This document shows, one piece after another, positions 50,559 through 63,972 of a stretch of DNA of 64,000 nucleotides (positions are counted from its first letter, which is position 1; every line of letters starts with the position of its first letter). This DNA comes from Atrichornis clamosus (Eukaryota > Chordata > Aves > Passeriformes > Menuridae). Made by a program: the position numbers and the translations under genes. The DNA lies in NCBI GenBank assembly GCA_013400975.1, contig WBMZ01010169.1, positions 29,486 to 93,485 of the forward strand. The letters run 5' to 3'. The notes beneath the pieces were generated by a model. It saw nothing but the letters and a program-made list of their open reading frames with translations. It had not been told where the DNA came from and searched no databases.

Positions 50559-51133
50559 TGTATTGGGTCTGGCTGAGATGGAGCTCATTTTCCCACAGCA
50601 GCCCTCACGGTGCTGTGCCTTGCCCTGACAGGTGGAAAGGTGCTGATAACACCCCGGAGCTCTGGCTGCTGCTGAGCAGCGCTGGCACAGCATCAGCGCT
50701 GTCTCCCCAACATTCTGCACCACACCAGTAGGATGGGGGTGGGCAAAATCCTGGGACAGGTGATCCAAACTCATCAAAGAGGTATTCCATACCACACTAT
50801 GCCTGTTAAGAAATAAAAGTTAAGAGAACTTTTAAGGAAAAGGGAAGGGAGGCGAAGTTTACTGATTATATTTGTCTTCCAGAGTAACTGTAACACATGC
50901 CAAAGCCCTGCTTCCCGGGAAGCGGCCAGACATTGCTTGCTGATGGGAAGTAGGGAATAAAATCTTTGGGGTTTTTTCCTTTTGTTTGTGAGTGCAAGAC
51001 CTTCAATTCTGTGCTAGTAAACTGCCTTTATCTCAACCCATGAGGGTTTTTTTCATCTTATCTTCTCCCCTCCCTGTTCTGCTGATAGAGCAGCTTAGTG
51101 GGCACCTGGAGTCCAGCCAAGGTCAACCACCAC
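50559..51133 (+). mobile_element. Solo-like ERVL-type LTR
   Basis: About 575 bp of the same general LTR family as 28080-28634 but better preserved. Blocks in order are 'tgtattgggtctggctgaga', 'gagctcattttcccacagca', 'gctgctgagcagcgctggc', 'ggtattccataccac', 'aagccctgcttcccgggaag', 'gctgatgggaagtaggg' and the terminal 'gggcacctggagtccagcc' to 'ggtcaaccaccac'. aataaaa occurs at two likely polyadenylation positions. No internal retroviral genes flank it. ORFs within it (for example 50516-50731, 50605-50790) are by-products. Confidence 0.85.
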
Positions 51134-53545
51134 CGAAGTCCATTAGCTAAATTTAATTTTGACCAAAGCATAGTAATGGGGTGAGTTTGCAAAGGCTGAG
51201 TATACAAATAAATTCAAGTGTACTTTTAGTAGCAGTCAGATAATCACACACAGTGAATTAAAAAAAAAATCTGTTTGCTTAGAGGTTTTAATTACTATTT
51301 ATAGTCCTTTGACTTAATTTCTGAATTGTGTGCTCCTGTCTTACAATGTTGAAATGCAATTTTAAGGCTCTCCCTGAGCTAATAATTTTTAAGTGCACTG
51401 TATGTGGATTGTATATTTATAAGAAAGGCTGTTATCATGAGACCCTGATTGAGTTCAAGTACTCAGGACTTGCATTTATTGAAACAATCTCCTATTATTC
51501 ATTAAAGAAATTCATGAAGCTCTTTCATCTCTTTAGCAAAAACAACTACAAAAAGTCTGAGCATTATCTAGAGTTATCTCTGGTGGATTTGGTTTGCTTC
51601 ATCATGGTAAATTAGAGTTGGGGTTTGAATTGATTAGTAAAACCAGGAGCTCGGGGTCTGAGTCTGTTGTTCACACAGGAGGTCCATCCACATCAGAGAC
51701 AAACACCTGTTTTAAGTTACTGAAGGGAAACTTGAGTTACTGTAGTGTAACTGAGAGGAGAAGCCAATCAATTAACCAAAAGGTTGTAAAGGAATTCTTA
51801 CATCTTGGGCTAAACTTTCACTCTTATTTGCATAGATTTACATTAATTAGACTTTTACAAAGGTATTTCCATAAATTAAAAGTTGAGTATTTGGTCAGTG
51901 ATCCCACTGGGTTACTCCAGAAATAAGTAACACTGTAATATTTACAACCCATATCACCATTAGGCTGCATCCACAAATTAAGAAACTCTCTCTCCAATGA
52001 GTTGAAAACATCTCCTCTGGTTTTGTCTCTTGACATACAGAGAGTGCCAAAGTCAAACCCTTTCTCAAGCCAATTTTTAGGGCAATTCAGTTACGTTTTT
52101 CAGGTCTCCTTTACAGTGAAACAAATAGTCTGGGGGTAAGATCCATAACGCTAGAGACAGTCTTAACACATGGAAACATTAAAATGCTGTTGGGGAAATA
52201 TAAAGCCCTCAAAAGATAAAAGCACATATATTGTGCTCCATTCAACAGACCAGATCCATTTCTATTACTCGGACCATGAAGTGTCCTGAAGGCATTTCTG
52301 TGATTCTTATTAAACTGAGGACACAGTTAAGATCTGGATATCTCTATAATTGCTGTACAATGTGCCAGCTCTGGTCCTAACCCAGCCATGATATTTTTTT
52401 ATCCCCTCAGTGTCAAAAAAAGTATCAGGTCCTTGCTTACCAAAGTTGATGCTCTCATGGCACTTGGCTGAGCACACCAAAGAAGATGATAAAGGCAAAA
52501 GTCAGAAATTTCAGGAGCTAATTGGTGACAGAAGCTCAGTTTCAGGTGAACCTGAACTTCACACTACCTTCTTGTGTGTGTGCAGGGTAGGTTTATTTGG
52601 TCGTACAACTTCCAGAGGTGAATTAAGAAATGCAGCTTTCCCCATTCAAAGTGCAATTGCACTACTGTACTCATGCAAATTCATCCCTGAGCCTGAACAG
52701 CTCTTAAAAGCAACTTGTGAGGCCAGTGACTGCAGAACAAGTGGAGTGATTTTTAGTTAATGCTGCTGCTCTTCTCTGCAGCAATCTTCTGAAATGGCTG
52801 AGTGATAGCTGGCATGCCTTCTGCATTTGACTGGCCTGTTTTCCACTCCCCTTCATATTATATATCTTTAGTTTTCAGAGGTCCCTATTGAAAAAAAAAT
52901 TGCCATTAACTTGTCCAACACATACAGAAACCCAAAGAAATCTAGCAGTAACAAGCTTACAATGTCAGCTATCAAAAGGTTACTATTTCTGGTGTCTTAA
53001 ATCCTCAGGGAAAAAGAACACATGGAGAAGCTGAAAGAAGGCAGGTGAGAGGGAGAGATGTTCTTGCTGAACAATAAAAATTATTGCTCCTCACTTTTGT
53101 GTTTGCACTTCATTTTGAAGAGTAGTATCCTACTATGTTAATTCTGAGCTCAATTAGAAAAGAGCAAATTCCAGAACGGTATTAGGTTTTATTTCGAAGA
53201 ATGGCTCAGCCAGTTTAATCACCACAGGTGAGAGGCCACAGGGCAGAGCTGAGATTGTTTGCTGTGAAAACAAGAATAGTTCTAGCCTTCCACTGTATCT
53301 CTACTTCTTCAAGATAAAAAAACCCCACCAGAACCTCCAAACTTGCGCCTCCTGAGCATTTCTACATGTTCATTCCAAACAACTAAATATCGCTGTTTGC
53401 ATAATGTGCGAGACTAAAAAATCACAGCTTGGGATCTCTGTCAGCAGAGTCACACCTGAAATCCAGCAATCTCTGCCAAGTCTCATCAGGTAAGGATCTG
53501 ATGCGGTGTGTTCTCTTGGCTCATTACATTTGCAGGCAATAAAGT
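51134..53545. other. Unique sequence between two opposed LTRs
   Basis: There is no proviral gag-pol text. The ORF 52410-52760 (116 codons, plus) has no recognised domain. A donor match lies at 53489 (ctcatcag|gtaagga). No gene is called. Confidence 0.45.
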
Positions 53546-54090
53546 TGTAGTGGGTTGATCTTGGCCAGCTGCCAGACACTCATCCAACTTCTCTTGCACT
53601 CCCCCTCCCCAACAGAATGGAACAAAAAATGAGATAGAAAAGCTCATTGGTTGAGATAAAGACAGGGAGATCACTTACCAGTTACTATCTTGGGCAAAAT
53701 AGACTTTGTGAAGATTAATTTCATTCATTGTCAATTAATATAGAGTTGGACAGTGAGAAACAGACAAAATTAAAACAGCACCTTCCCCTTGCTTCCCTCT
53801 TTTTTTCCCAGCCTAAACTTTATTTATTCATTCCAATATCTCTACCTTTTCTACCTCTCCAAACAGCACAGAAGAAAGGAGGATGCAGTTTGTAGCGAGT
53901 CCATAACATCTCTCTGCTTCTCCTTCTCCCTCACACTTTTCCCCTACTGCAGCGTGGGGTCCGTCCCCTGTGATGCAGTCCTTTAAAAACTGCACAGACG
54001 TGGGTCCTCCCCATCACATGCAATCCTTTAGAATTACCCTGCTCCAGTGTGGGCTCTCCACAGGCTGTGCCCAGGTGTCTTTTGAGAAAA
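53546..54090 (-). mobile_element. ERVL-type LTR, minus orientation, 5' part unclear
   Basis: Read on the plus strand it opens with tgtagtgggttgatcttggc, the reverse complement of the LTR end seen at 51133, then 'gacagggagatcacttacc' and 'gggcaaaatagacttt'. It continues into the tandem-like 'ctgcagcgtggggtccgtcc', 'gacgtgggtcctccccatc' and 'gctccagtgtgggctctcc' segments characteristic of this avian LTR type. The end at higher coordinates fades out after about 54080. It lies opposite to the LTR at 50.6 kb, so the two are not the ends of one provirus. Confidence 0.78.
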
Positions 54091-57000
54091 CTGCCTAAAC
54101 AATTGTGTCAATAAGGAGCCCATCATCTCCACCTTCTGTCAATAATCCTCAAAAAGTGTTAATTCGGTTTCTAATCAGATTGTGCTTTCAGGCCTAGGCA
54201 GAAAAGAAGGAAGGAGAAGCGCTGAAGGATAAGGTTCTCCCTCAAATCTGTCACCTTTTCTTGCTTTGCATCCTATTTTAGCAATCATTACACTTGTGTC
54301 AGTGGAACATTTTGCCTTCACAAGTGTATTACTAAAAGTATATATATAAAGTATACAGATATAATCTTACATTTGGATTTATGAAACACTCAGACTGCTC
54401 CATGAAAATAGAGGAAGAAGGAGGTTTTATGAATGCTACTCACCACACCACTGGACATAGTCAGAAATCAGCTCTGGGTTGCCTCCAATGCCTCAGCCTT
54501 TGAACTGCACCTAATCCTGCCTCCTCCAATGATTCTGACTATAATTCCATTTTATTCAGAATAAACATTTAACCCCTAGAGTTCTCATTATTTTTTGCAA
54601 AGACTTCACTTTCCTGCCTTCTCACTTTTCTTGTTTCTCTGAAACACAGGAGCCTATTTGTTCTCTACTCTCCCACCCCATCAAATATTATCAAAATGTT
54701 AAAATTTTTTCTGATTAGAAAAAATACTGAAATCCTATAGCAGCTCCCCTTCCACTCTCACCTTGTCTGAATTACCTTCTACTCCAAAATTCCTTTATTC
54801 TACATCACCTTGTGTCCTAGATTCTATGGGTTGTTGGCAGTTGCCTTCAGTTATATCTTTTAATCTTCCCCTGTCACTCATTTAAGCTGCTACTTCTGGC
54901 TTATCTCACTCACCTGTCATTCATTTCAATCCCCTGACTTCAAGTCACTTTTTATTTTAGTGAGGCAACTTAGACACTCATCATGTCAGCTCTCCATTTA
55001 ACAGAAAACCCAAACAGAATCAGATACACAAAGGACTAAACTCTGTTCTGCTATGTCTATACATACTAAATTACTTAAATGGAGAAAAGTTGTTTTCATT
55101 GTGAGAACTGAGATCCCAGTCTCAAGTGTGCCTATTGGAGCACTTTGAAAATTGTAAAGGCAGATGAGATCAAAAGGCTGAGTGGAGAAGAATACGTAAC
55201 TGGGTACTTGTACTTCTTTTTTTTTTCTCTCAAGAGACAGTGATGTTTTGCAATGCAAACACTGAAAGGAAATTAAATAAAGCTTTTTTTCAGCAATAGT
55301 TTTGAAATTGCATGAAACTTCATCATCTTTCCCTACTTTAAGACTGAGTTTAGAAGATGACAGTTTTCAAATGGGTTAATGTAGATATAAAATTTAATGC
55401 AGAAAACTTTTGAAGCTTCCCAAATCTCTCCTCAACACTTTCCAGCTCACAGTTTAATGGAGAGTAGTACGTCATACAACATGGCAAGTGCTGTGAAAGT
55501 GTTACTCCTCAATGAACTCGCAGGCCTTAGCACCTAATTCATTAAATCTCCTGGTTTAAATGCCACACTAATAAACCATAAGCAAGTTTAAAAATGCAGG
55601 GGCTACATACTAAGCAAAATAACTCAAAAGTAGTGCATATTCTATCAGTCTAGATTTTGCAGTTAAAAGTCAGGAAATTATTCTTCTGGTAGCCTTATTT
55701 TAATTTAGAGAAGCTCTATTCTCAGTGTTGTGGTTCATCCTTAAAAAAAACATGAGATAGATCCAGTCAAGAGAAAACAAATCATTTCATAAAATACCAT
55801 TCAATCTTTGCTTGCTTTTCACCTCAAGGCCATAGTGCTGATATTTGCAGTAGTTATGATGGCAGCTGAGCCATATAGACATTTAACAAATAGTCTTTCT
55901 CTACTCTTATAGCAGCTTTTTTAAGAGCCTTGGAGCTCTGCAGAAGTAAAAGGTGCACAATGATGATTTTGCTTTCCCAGCCTCTCCTGCCTGTGGATCC
56001 CATGCAGCAATTGCATCCTGCAGGGCAAAAGGAAAACAACCCCAATATGTTTATACTAAGAAATGAAACAAAGCAATAGACAGGCCAACACAGAAGGATA
56101 CCACATTTTTGACACTAGGCTGTCATCTGGCAGCCTGTGAAGACACTTTATGGCCCATCTTCAGCTCCCAGCTCTGGTCCTCCACTTGTTTTACTTGCTG
56201 CAGAATGGTCAAAGGCATGAATTACAACCCAGAAATTACGGCGCATCCATTACAAAAGCAGCTTAAAGCATCCTGTATTCAAATTTCAGTTATAGCCAAG
56301 AACACATCAGAAACCCAAACCATCCAAACGATGTACAAACCAAAACTATATTAAGCCAGCCAAGACTATAAGAACCAGCATGAGTTTTTTTACATACTGA
56401 ACTGAAGAGGTTAAATCATTCTGAGGGTCAGTGCACTGACAGTCAATTTATTATGTTGAAAGCACAGCAATCCACTGGAGATTCAGAATGCTGAATATGG
56501 ATTACATTTGTCTTGCAGCTGATACACAAAAAAAGTGCCCATGTACACTTCATGCCCTAAAATCCACTGTAATAAAAAGCCAGCATTACTCTGCAGGATT
56601 TTGTGGATCAGGACAGCTGTTTTCTGTGTTTATGTGCCACCCATTTCCTCCACAACTGTAGCCAGCACAAATGAATCCCTGGCAGTTACTTGGTACTAGG
56701 GCTCGGCAGAGATGAATTGCTGCAGGTCCATCCAGGGCAGCAGGATCAGAGACCAGCTCTATATAGAAAAGCTTGTTAGGCTTTTTATGTCATCCCTACC
56801 CATGCAAAAAGCATGGATGTAACATGAATACTGTACTGAGAAGTGGTTTGAAATTTTCTTCATATGTTGATTGTGAAAAGATTCCAAAGAGAGACAGTAA
56901 TAGCCTAGATTTAAATCCACTGCTTTTCTTACTTTCCTTTTTCAGGCCCATTGGAAACCACGCATGGAGGTTCCCTCTCACCCTAACACACAGAATAAAC

Positions 57001-59272
57001 ACCATCACTGTAAATAAAGCAAAAAGATTGAGGAAAATAAACACCCTGTCATACTACGGCTGAACAAATACCCTGCAGAGACAGACTGACTTAAAATTAG
57101 CCTGAAAAAAAAAGGAAGACAAAAAAGACTCTGCTTTGCTGTGAGCCTTCCTGAACACAGCACTGCAGCAGAAACAGAGAGATATTCTGTTATGCCCCAT
57201 CAGCAGTCAGAAAGCTCACCCACAGACATCCAGTTCCTGAACAAGGAGAAGTCATTAAAAATTAGCTTTGTTGAAAATCGGACAAGGTGGGTTATGGCAA
57301 GGATTTAAAGGAACCTTTTCGACTCAGATTTGCTCTCTAAGAATTTAGATTTTGTAAAAAGAGAAGTGTATAGTTGGCTTTGCTTTAAGACATCGATAGA
57401 ACTGGATGTGGTTTAAACAGATAACTTATTCTCCAGCACTGTTGGCAGCCTAAGCTTCCTCAGACACAGGGCCTGAAAATAACAGTGATATTAAACAAAA
57501 AGGCAACTAACCTTGATGGCTAAAATGAGCAAATTGCAGGAAAGGAAAACAAACTGTCCACAGCCTGGAGAATAAAGAGCTGTTTAATATCTTCAGTCTT
57601 GCTAAGATGTTGATTTTAGTCTTACTCAAATCAATCAAAAGATTTGCAGTCACTTTTAGGGAGCTATGCATTAAGCTTTCTTTCATTACAGCATAGAATC
57701 TGATGTTTTTTTAATAATGATTAGTACCTTATTCATTAATTATAAAATTCTCTACAATATAGTGATGTAAAGACAAATAAACAAAAAGTTAATTTCCAAT
57801 ATCCTTCTAAAAACTTCATGATAACCCCTGGTTTGACGCCAAAGGAGATTTTTCAGGTTCTTTTGCTGATAAATCAACACAGATTTTAAATATAAACATA
57901 GTAAATACCATATTGAATTGTTTGCTCCAAATATGAGGATTAAAGAGGCTAGGCCATTCCTGAACAACATTAAAAGATTACTAATGAGTCTGTATATTGA
58001 TTTAATAATAACAAAATAATAATAAATAACAATTAAAAAATAGGAAATTTCTCCAGTCCCATCCCAAAGAGATTTGCTACTGCCTGGTTCAAAACATGGG
58101 CAAAGTAATGTGCACAGGTTCCTTTCGTCTGCAATCTCAGCATATTTGCTGTATTTCAAACCTTAAAATCATGACAGGAGAAATCAAGAAAGAGGCAGGG
58201 AATGAGACAAATGAGATATCCAAGAGCTTACAGCCAGAGCAGCAATTAAAACTGTTGTGTTTAACGCTGGTGATGAGTACTTTGCAGTAAAAAGTTAAAA
58301 GCAGAAACAAGTGTTCCAACCTACCACTGTAAGCAGTGCCCTCTGCATGCTAACGGATGGAGCAAATCCTCTTGTGCTTTTGATCCATTTTCAAGTGCCC
58401 TAACACAAAAGCAGGAACTTGCAGTGATGCCCTTCACTCAGCTGCTGGGCTTTGCTACAGCTGGGACTGCTTGAGGCCTTTTTCAGCGCTCTATACCAAA
58501 GGGGGAAACGAAACAGCAACAGAAAAGTTGCGTCTTAAGTTCCTATCTCCTTCAAGTATGCACAGAAAGAAATCTCTCCAAGATGAAAAGGCATTTCGGC
58601 CACATTCATTGTAAGCTGGAGTCTGAAGAGTTTATGAAAAGAATTCCATGCTGTGGGTTACCTCAAAAATGTTAGTACTCACTTTCCCTTCAGTCTAATA
58701 TTTCTACCTAAGTAGTTCCATGTATGCATAATTATATACATATATATTTTTAAATGTTATTTTAAAAACTTTAGAAACTGTATTTGTATTTTTCCCCCTC
58801 CCTTTTTTTTCAGGGGGGAGAAGGAGCAGTAGCAACCTGCCCCTGTGATTCATGAGCAGAGTGATACCAAAACTGTCTGTTGTCCCTCAGAAATGTCTCC
58901 TGACATTATTTCATCTAATTTTAAGGGCCTAGCTGGAGTGTCTTGACTCCTCATGCAACCAGTGAAGGAAGAAAAGCATCTGTAAGGCATCTAAATAGGA
59001 AGGCAAATGTATATATAATCTCAGCAGTTCACATTACTCCCTGGAATTAACTCTTCCCATGGCTCTATAAGAAATTTCAGCTTTTAACCTAAATTAACTA
59101 AAATATTCTTACTGTAAATGCAGAGGATACCTTCACAAGATCCCAAACATCAGTTCCCAGCTTCCCTTCCTGCTTATGGAGTAGATCAGATAAGCCAGTT
59201 AAATTGCTCCCCCTTTTTTTTTCTCAGAAAAAGTAATTTATCTTCCTGAACAGCCACCTGTGAGTTAATATT

Positions 59273-59310
59273 GTTAATTCAGTATGCCATAGTTAATTCA
59301 GTATGTCATA
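59273..59310. repeat. 19-bp tandem duplication
   Basis: gttaattcagtatgccata is followed directly by gttaattcagtatgtcata, which differs at one base. It is a recent slippage or duplication event. Confidence 0.95.
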
Positions 59311-60801
59311 ATCAGAAACTGCTAAGACATATAATGCTTTTGGTAAAGGTAACTTGATAGATAAACATTTGGGGTCAATTTTTAAAAACTGATTCAATAG
59401 TCAAGGCCAGAAAACATGATTGTATTTATCTAGCCTACTTTCATGAGCAATAGGAGAATACAGAACAGAACAGAATCTGGAAGAACGGCTACTATTTAGC
59501 GAATCATACAGAAAAATCCCTAATATCTGACAAGGCCAGGAGACTGGAAGCAAATCTGGAGTCTAAACCATTTCTAACTTGGTCTGCAATGGAAGTTTGC
59601 ATGTGGAGTACTTAAATTGTAAATCAGACAAATAAGCATTTTGGGATTTTTTAAAATGTGGTTCCTTTACATGTTTCAACTTTTAGTATCTACTCTAGAC
59701 ATACATTCATGAAGTTCATAAAACATTTATTAACCAAACTGAAGAGAAGCAGGGCTCTTGCTCCATGCTGTAAAGTTAAAATTCCATATTAAATATCATT
59801 TTAGTATCATATGGACCATAAAACACCCATGAGTTATTTTTACACAGACGATATAAAAAGCACAGATTTCTGCCCAGACAATCTAATAAAAACAGAAACA
59901 TGCTTATGTCCAGCAACGGACTTAAAATTGCAGGACTGGGCCAACTCTGAATTATTTTTAGTGTATCAGGGGTGGAAAGTATGAGACCACATTCAGAGAT
60001 TAACAGCTGGACACAATGCCTGAGTTCAGTAAAAACCCAGATCACCCTGACTTAACAGCCAAAGTCACCAAGTCTTGAAATGGTGTAAAAAATATTTCCT
60101 AGCACAGAAAAAAGACCATATAGCAGACTTGTGTGCTTGGGCTGAGCAGAAGCGAGCAGAGCAGCACTTAAACCAGATTCCCTTGTTACTGTGCTGTTTG
60201 AATACAGCTGTCTGGGCTGGCCACCCCTTCAGACAGACTTGCTGTTCACAGAGGCTTCAGACCTCACCTCCAACAAACTCTGAAGTCACATGGATAACCA
60301 TCTGTTGGTCGTGTCATCGTCACTGTGTTGTGTCCCCCCATATCCACTAAAGTTTTGGTGCATACTGCACTGCTTTCTCACCCAGCCCTCAGGACTGGAT
60401 CCCTCCTGCCTTTTTCCTGCAGAGGGAGCAGTTACCCTGAGATTATCCTGTGCTCTCCAGCACCTCTGTCTCTCCTACAGAGGTGGACAGAGGAGAGGCC
60501 TCGTACAACAGCTGCTAAAGGAAAAAATGGTCCCTTCCTTCTAATCGATCATATCTGGGGCAATAGGGGTGGAAGCCCCAGGTTCCTCACATGTCAGGAT
60601 CACTGGTCTCCATTCCTGCAAGTTATTTCTATCCATTTTTTCTAAAGGGAAGAGGTCTGTGTTTTCAAAAGTAACTGGTGATATTAAGCTCCTTGACCTT
60701 TGTCTAGCTTACTTAGAAGAGTTTTTCTCTGAAAGTAACATATTCCAATCCTTGGATTGAAAAGTCTATTACTTAAGTATCTGATTCACCAAGCAGTAAT
60801 T

Positions 60802-60817
60802 AAAAAAAAAAAAAAAA
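60802..60817 (+). repeat. Poly-A run, 16 bases
   Basis: An uninterrupted A run. No parent transcript could be recognised upstream, so a processed retrocopy is not claimed. Confidence 0.95.
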
Positions 60818-63810
60818 GCACGGAGGCATCCATACTGTAGTCCTTTTCCAAAAGTCAGTCTAACAATTTTAATAATGAAAATCAACTTGCCTGTGTTACC
60901 CATACAGACATGTGCCAGTTATTCTTTCCCTCTACTCCATGCATGAGAGAAAAGTGTCAGAGATAAAAGGAAAAGGGTGAAAATACTGAACAAATCAATC
61001 ACCACATGTGTCCCTTAAATGTGTCCCTCACCTGATAAACCTGCTGAAGATTGCCTCCTGGCATTTGCTGATTGTATTTGGCCCCAGATGCTGGGAGACT
61101 CTCTGTACTTTGATTTCTTTTTAAGTCAGCTCTCTACCTTGCTGGTGGCCCTGTTACAAGCAGTTCATGCCAGAAGCGCCCTACGAAGAATTAGAAAGCA
61201 CAAAGCCTCCTAGGAAGTACATGATACATAAAGGCCATGGCAGTAGGGTGCTGTCATGTTTTCTTTAAAAATAGGTGGTTAAATGCCCATTGACTTTGCT
61301 GGTGACAGTATTTCATAGCAAGTACACAAAGACCAGGTTTGGGTGCTGCCAAGGTCTCAATTTCAGTCCTTGTGGGTAAGAAATAGAGTAGGAATTTTTT
61401 TAATCCTAAAACTAGCATTGATACTTATCGTAATATCTCATGTCCCCACAAGAAAGCTTTGTATATTCTTCTGGGGGTTTTTAATGGTTGTCATTAAAAG
61501 CTCATTCTCCTCACTCTCACTCTGACAGTTTGCTCTAGCAGAACTTTAGAATCTTAGCTGAAATGGCTTAAGGCAGCTATGTTATGTAGAGCACCTTCAG
61601 GATAACAAAGCAGGAAACAAATTGTATGATTGTAAGAAAAATGAGAGGGAAATGAGTTAGCTAATGACAGAGAAAGGGTAAATCCAGCAACAGCATAGGC
61701 ATATGACACAGAGAAATGGTAATTAATTAATTTGAATCAAATAAACCCATGAAAATAGTGCTTCAGTGCTAAGTATTTCATGTGCAGAACTGATCCATCT
61801 AACGTCTCTTAAAATTGGCTCCTACCAGCAGATCCTCTGAGTGCTCCCATGGGAAACTCAGTGGCTGTTCAGTGGATCTTCATACTGTTTCATTTCTACA
61901 AACATCTGAGTGCTAGAGAGGTATTGTTTAAAGCGTTGGGTTTGCAATATGAAGATCCAGACAGTTTGAGACCTGCTCATTTAAGAACACCTTTTGTAGT
62001 CATAAAAAAGCTAACATGACAATGGAGTAGGCTTCATTAAGCCCTGGATTGGGGTGCTGGGAATGGAATGTAGGAGTCAGCTCCAGATTCAGACATCTCA
62101 ATGTACATACCTTCTATCCTCTCAGCCTGACATCAACTGTGCTGTGACATTAGCCAGCTATAGTCACTAATACTTTCCAGACACACCTTCACAGATTATT
62201 TGAAAGGGTTTTAATTTGGTTTTCACTTTATCTTGTTTGGCTTCAAGACTGCTTAAGGTGATGAATGTGGAAACAATGTTCGCAGCTTTAAACATGAACT
62301 GTGGTGAAAGGCAGGGGAAAAGACTGGTAAAAAAACCCAAACAAATGGGCAGCAAAGCATAAACAATGTGACAAGACTTTACAATACACTGCAAAACTAT
62401 TTCCACATCTGTTCAAAAATGACTGCTTCCATGAGCAGAAGGGTGTCGCTGCTGGGCTGCCCAAGGGTTTGTGTATTCTGTTCCCCAAACCTCTCCAGTG
62501 CCACACCTCCACCTCCACACAAGCCCTGCAACAGCTCCATGAAGAGCCCGGGGTGGTTGAGAGACGCCCAGTTAACGCATGTGAGCCAAGGCATGTAGCA
62601 GCTGAGCCTGGATCCATCTCTATTTATCAAAAGCTTTCAGTGCAGGCACTGATTTAGGCCTTCTCCAACCACTCAGCATTTTTTCACAGAATCCCCAGGA
62701 ATGTTCTGTGCAGCTGTTTTGAGATTTCCACATCTCTCCCAAGTTAAGCGGATGTTAGCCAGTAAAAGCCTGACAGACAGAAGCAATGCAATCACAGAAG
62801 CATTTTACTCATAGGAAAGCATTAAAAAACAGATCTCAAAGGTATTCCTTGGGGAAGATTTCAATGGGGAAGAGCTCCTATTTCACTGATCCTGGAGGAA
62901 GTGTGAATTGAAAGTAGAACACTTCTCCCAGTGAAAATATTTAGTTTGTACACAATCTGAAGCAAAAATTATGTTTGATGGTACACTGATGTCAGAGAGA
63001 AAGAGTAAGAGCCACATCAAAATAAATGGCCACAACATAAATGCTGTTTGCTGGGTTTTGCCTGCTAGGCATTGCCTAGAAAAGGTAAATCCTCATTGTT
63101 CATCCAGGGGTTTTTGGGTTTTTCCATGAGAAAAGGCAAGGAGTGTAGATCTACCATACTCATCCATGGATTCACAAAGAAAAATATATGCAATTCAGAA
63201 AGCAAACAGTAAAAGACACAAAGAAGGAGAACTAGAGAAAAATAATTGTTTTACTATTGTAGGTTGGCAAGTAAATTTTAAAGCGGAGTCATAGCCACTG
63301 AGGAGAAGTTAGTGTCAACATCCAGTATCACTATACTGCCTTGCTATGTATTAGCAAAGAAGAGAAAAGGCAGTTTCCCTGGATACAACAGGACTCAGAC
63401 ACCAATAAGCAGCAGCCTGGCTCATCAGAAAGCAATTTCCAATTATGGGAAAGTTTGTTTTCTCAGCAGTTGTTCCTTTCTAAGGGAGAATAGTGCCATG
63501 ACCTCTAAAATAATGCAAGACCCAGCAATCACCATGAATATTCAGTGTCTCTGTGATCATGGTGCTTGCGTTGGATAAAGAAAATTCAGGGGTTGGAGCA
63601 TTCTGTGGGTTCTCTCACACCACACCTCAGAGTCTACAAACTCTTCTGACATTTGTTTTTCTGCATTTTTGCCCATCAATGTAGACCCAAAATGCTCCTA
63701 TTGTAGTTTAACTGAAAGCCCTATGGAAATTTGCTTTAAAAAATTAGTACTTTTCTGTTTGGGTTTTTTTTTTCAGATTAAAAAAAAAAGTGGCATTTCT
63801 CTACTTACAG

Positions 63811-63972
63811 ATCCAGCCCTCGTTTTTCACCCAGACGAATTCTCTCCAGGCATACCTTTTCTCAATAATGCCAAAAAGGACCTTTGTATGCCACGGTCCT
63901 TAACACCTAGACAGAAGAGGTGGCAGCAAGGAGACACTGACCAAATGGTGTGGAAATGGAGGAAGATGCAGG
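63811..63972 (+). CDS. Candidate internal coding exon, 162 bp, product unknown
   Basis: The acceptor (gcatttctctacttacag) and donor (gatgcagg|gtaagtgt) are both near consensus and bracket exactly 162 bases. One frame is open, phase 1 at both ends, with 53 complete codons. The peptide begins PALVFHPDEFSPGIPFL and ends DQMVWKWRKMQ. It is rich in Pro, Lys/Arg, Gln and Trp (three Trp in the last 20 residues), with no membrane segment or signal. Third-position GC is about 53%, above the local background. The composition resembles the middle of a basic, poorly structured cytoplasmic or cytoskeletal protein, but I do not recognise the family. Further exons would lie beyond the right edge and possibly to the left. 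It is the strongest coding call in the window. Confidence 0.5.

Larger units (their letters stand above)
54091..63810. other. Long unique stretch, no gene called
   Basis: Bases 54560-54960 are pyrimidine-rich on the plus strand. A 19-bp tandem duplication lies at 59273-59310 and a 16-A run at 60802-60817. A GC-richer island at 62430-62620 is open on the minus strand (77 and 109 codons in two frames). ORF 57752-58159 (135 codons, minus) is AT-driven and hydrophobic without motifs. If the exon at 63811 is real, much of this may be its upstream intron. Confidence 0.45.

Noticed and set aside
28080..51133. A 23-kb provirus bounded by the two plus-strand LTRs
   Set aside because: The interval is far too long, contains no gag, pol or env text, and the LTRs differ too much from each other.
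52410..52760. 116-codon plus-strand ORF
   Set aside because: No domain, no paired splice sites, and composition is not distinct from background.
60290..60544. Immunoglobulin-like string EGAVTLRLSCA in a plus-strand ORF
   Set aside because: No conserved Trp, no second Cys context and no leader or recombination signal. The resemblance is chance.
60802..60817. Poly-A run as the tail of a processed pseudogene
   Set aside because: No recognisable gene-derived sequence or target-site duplication lies upstream.
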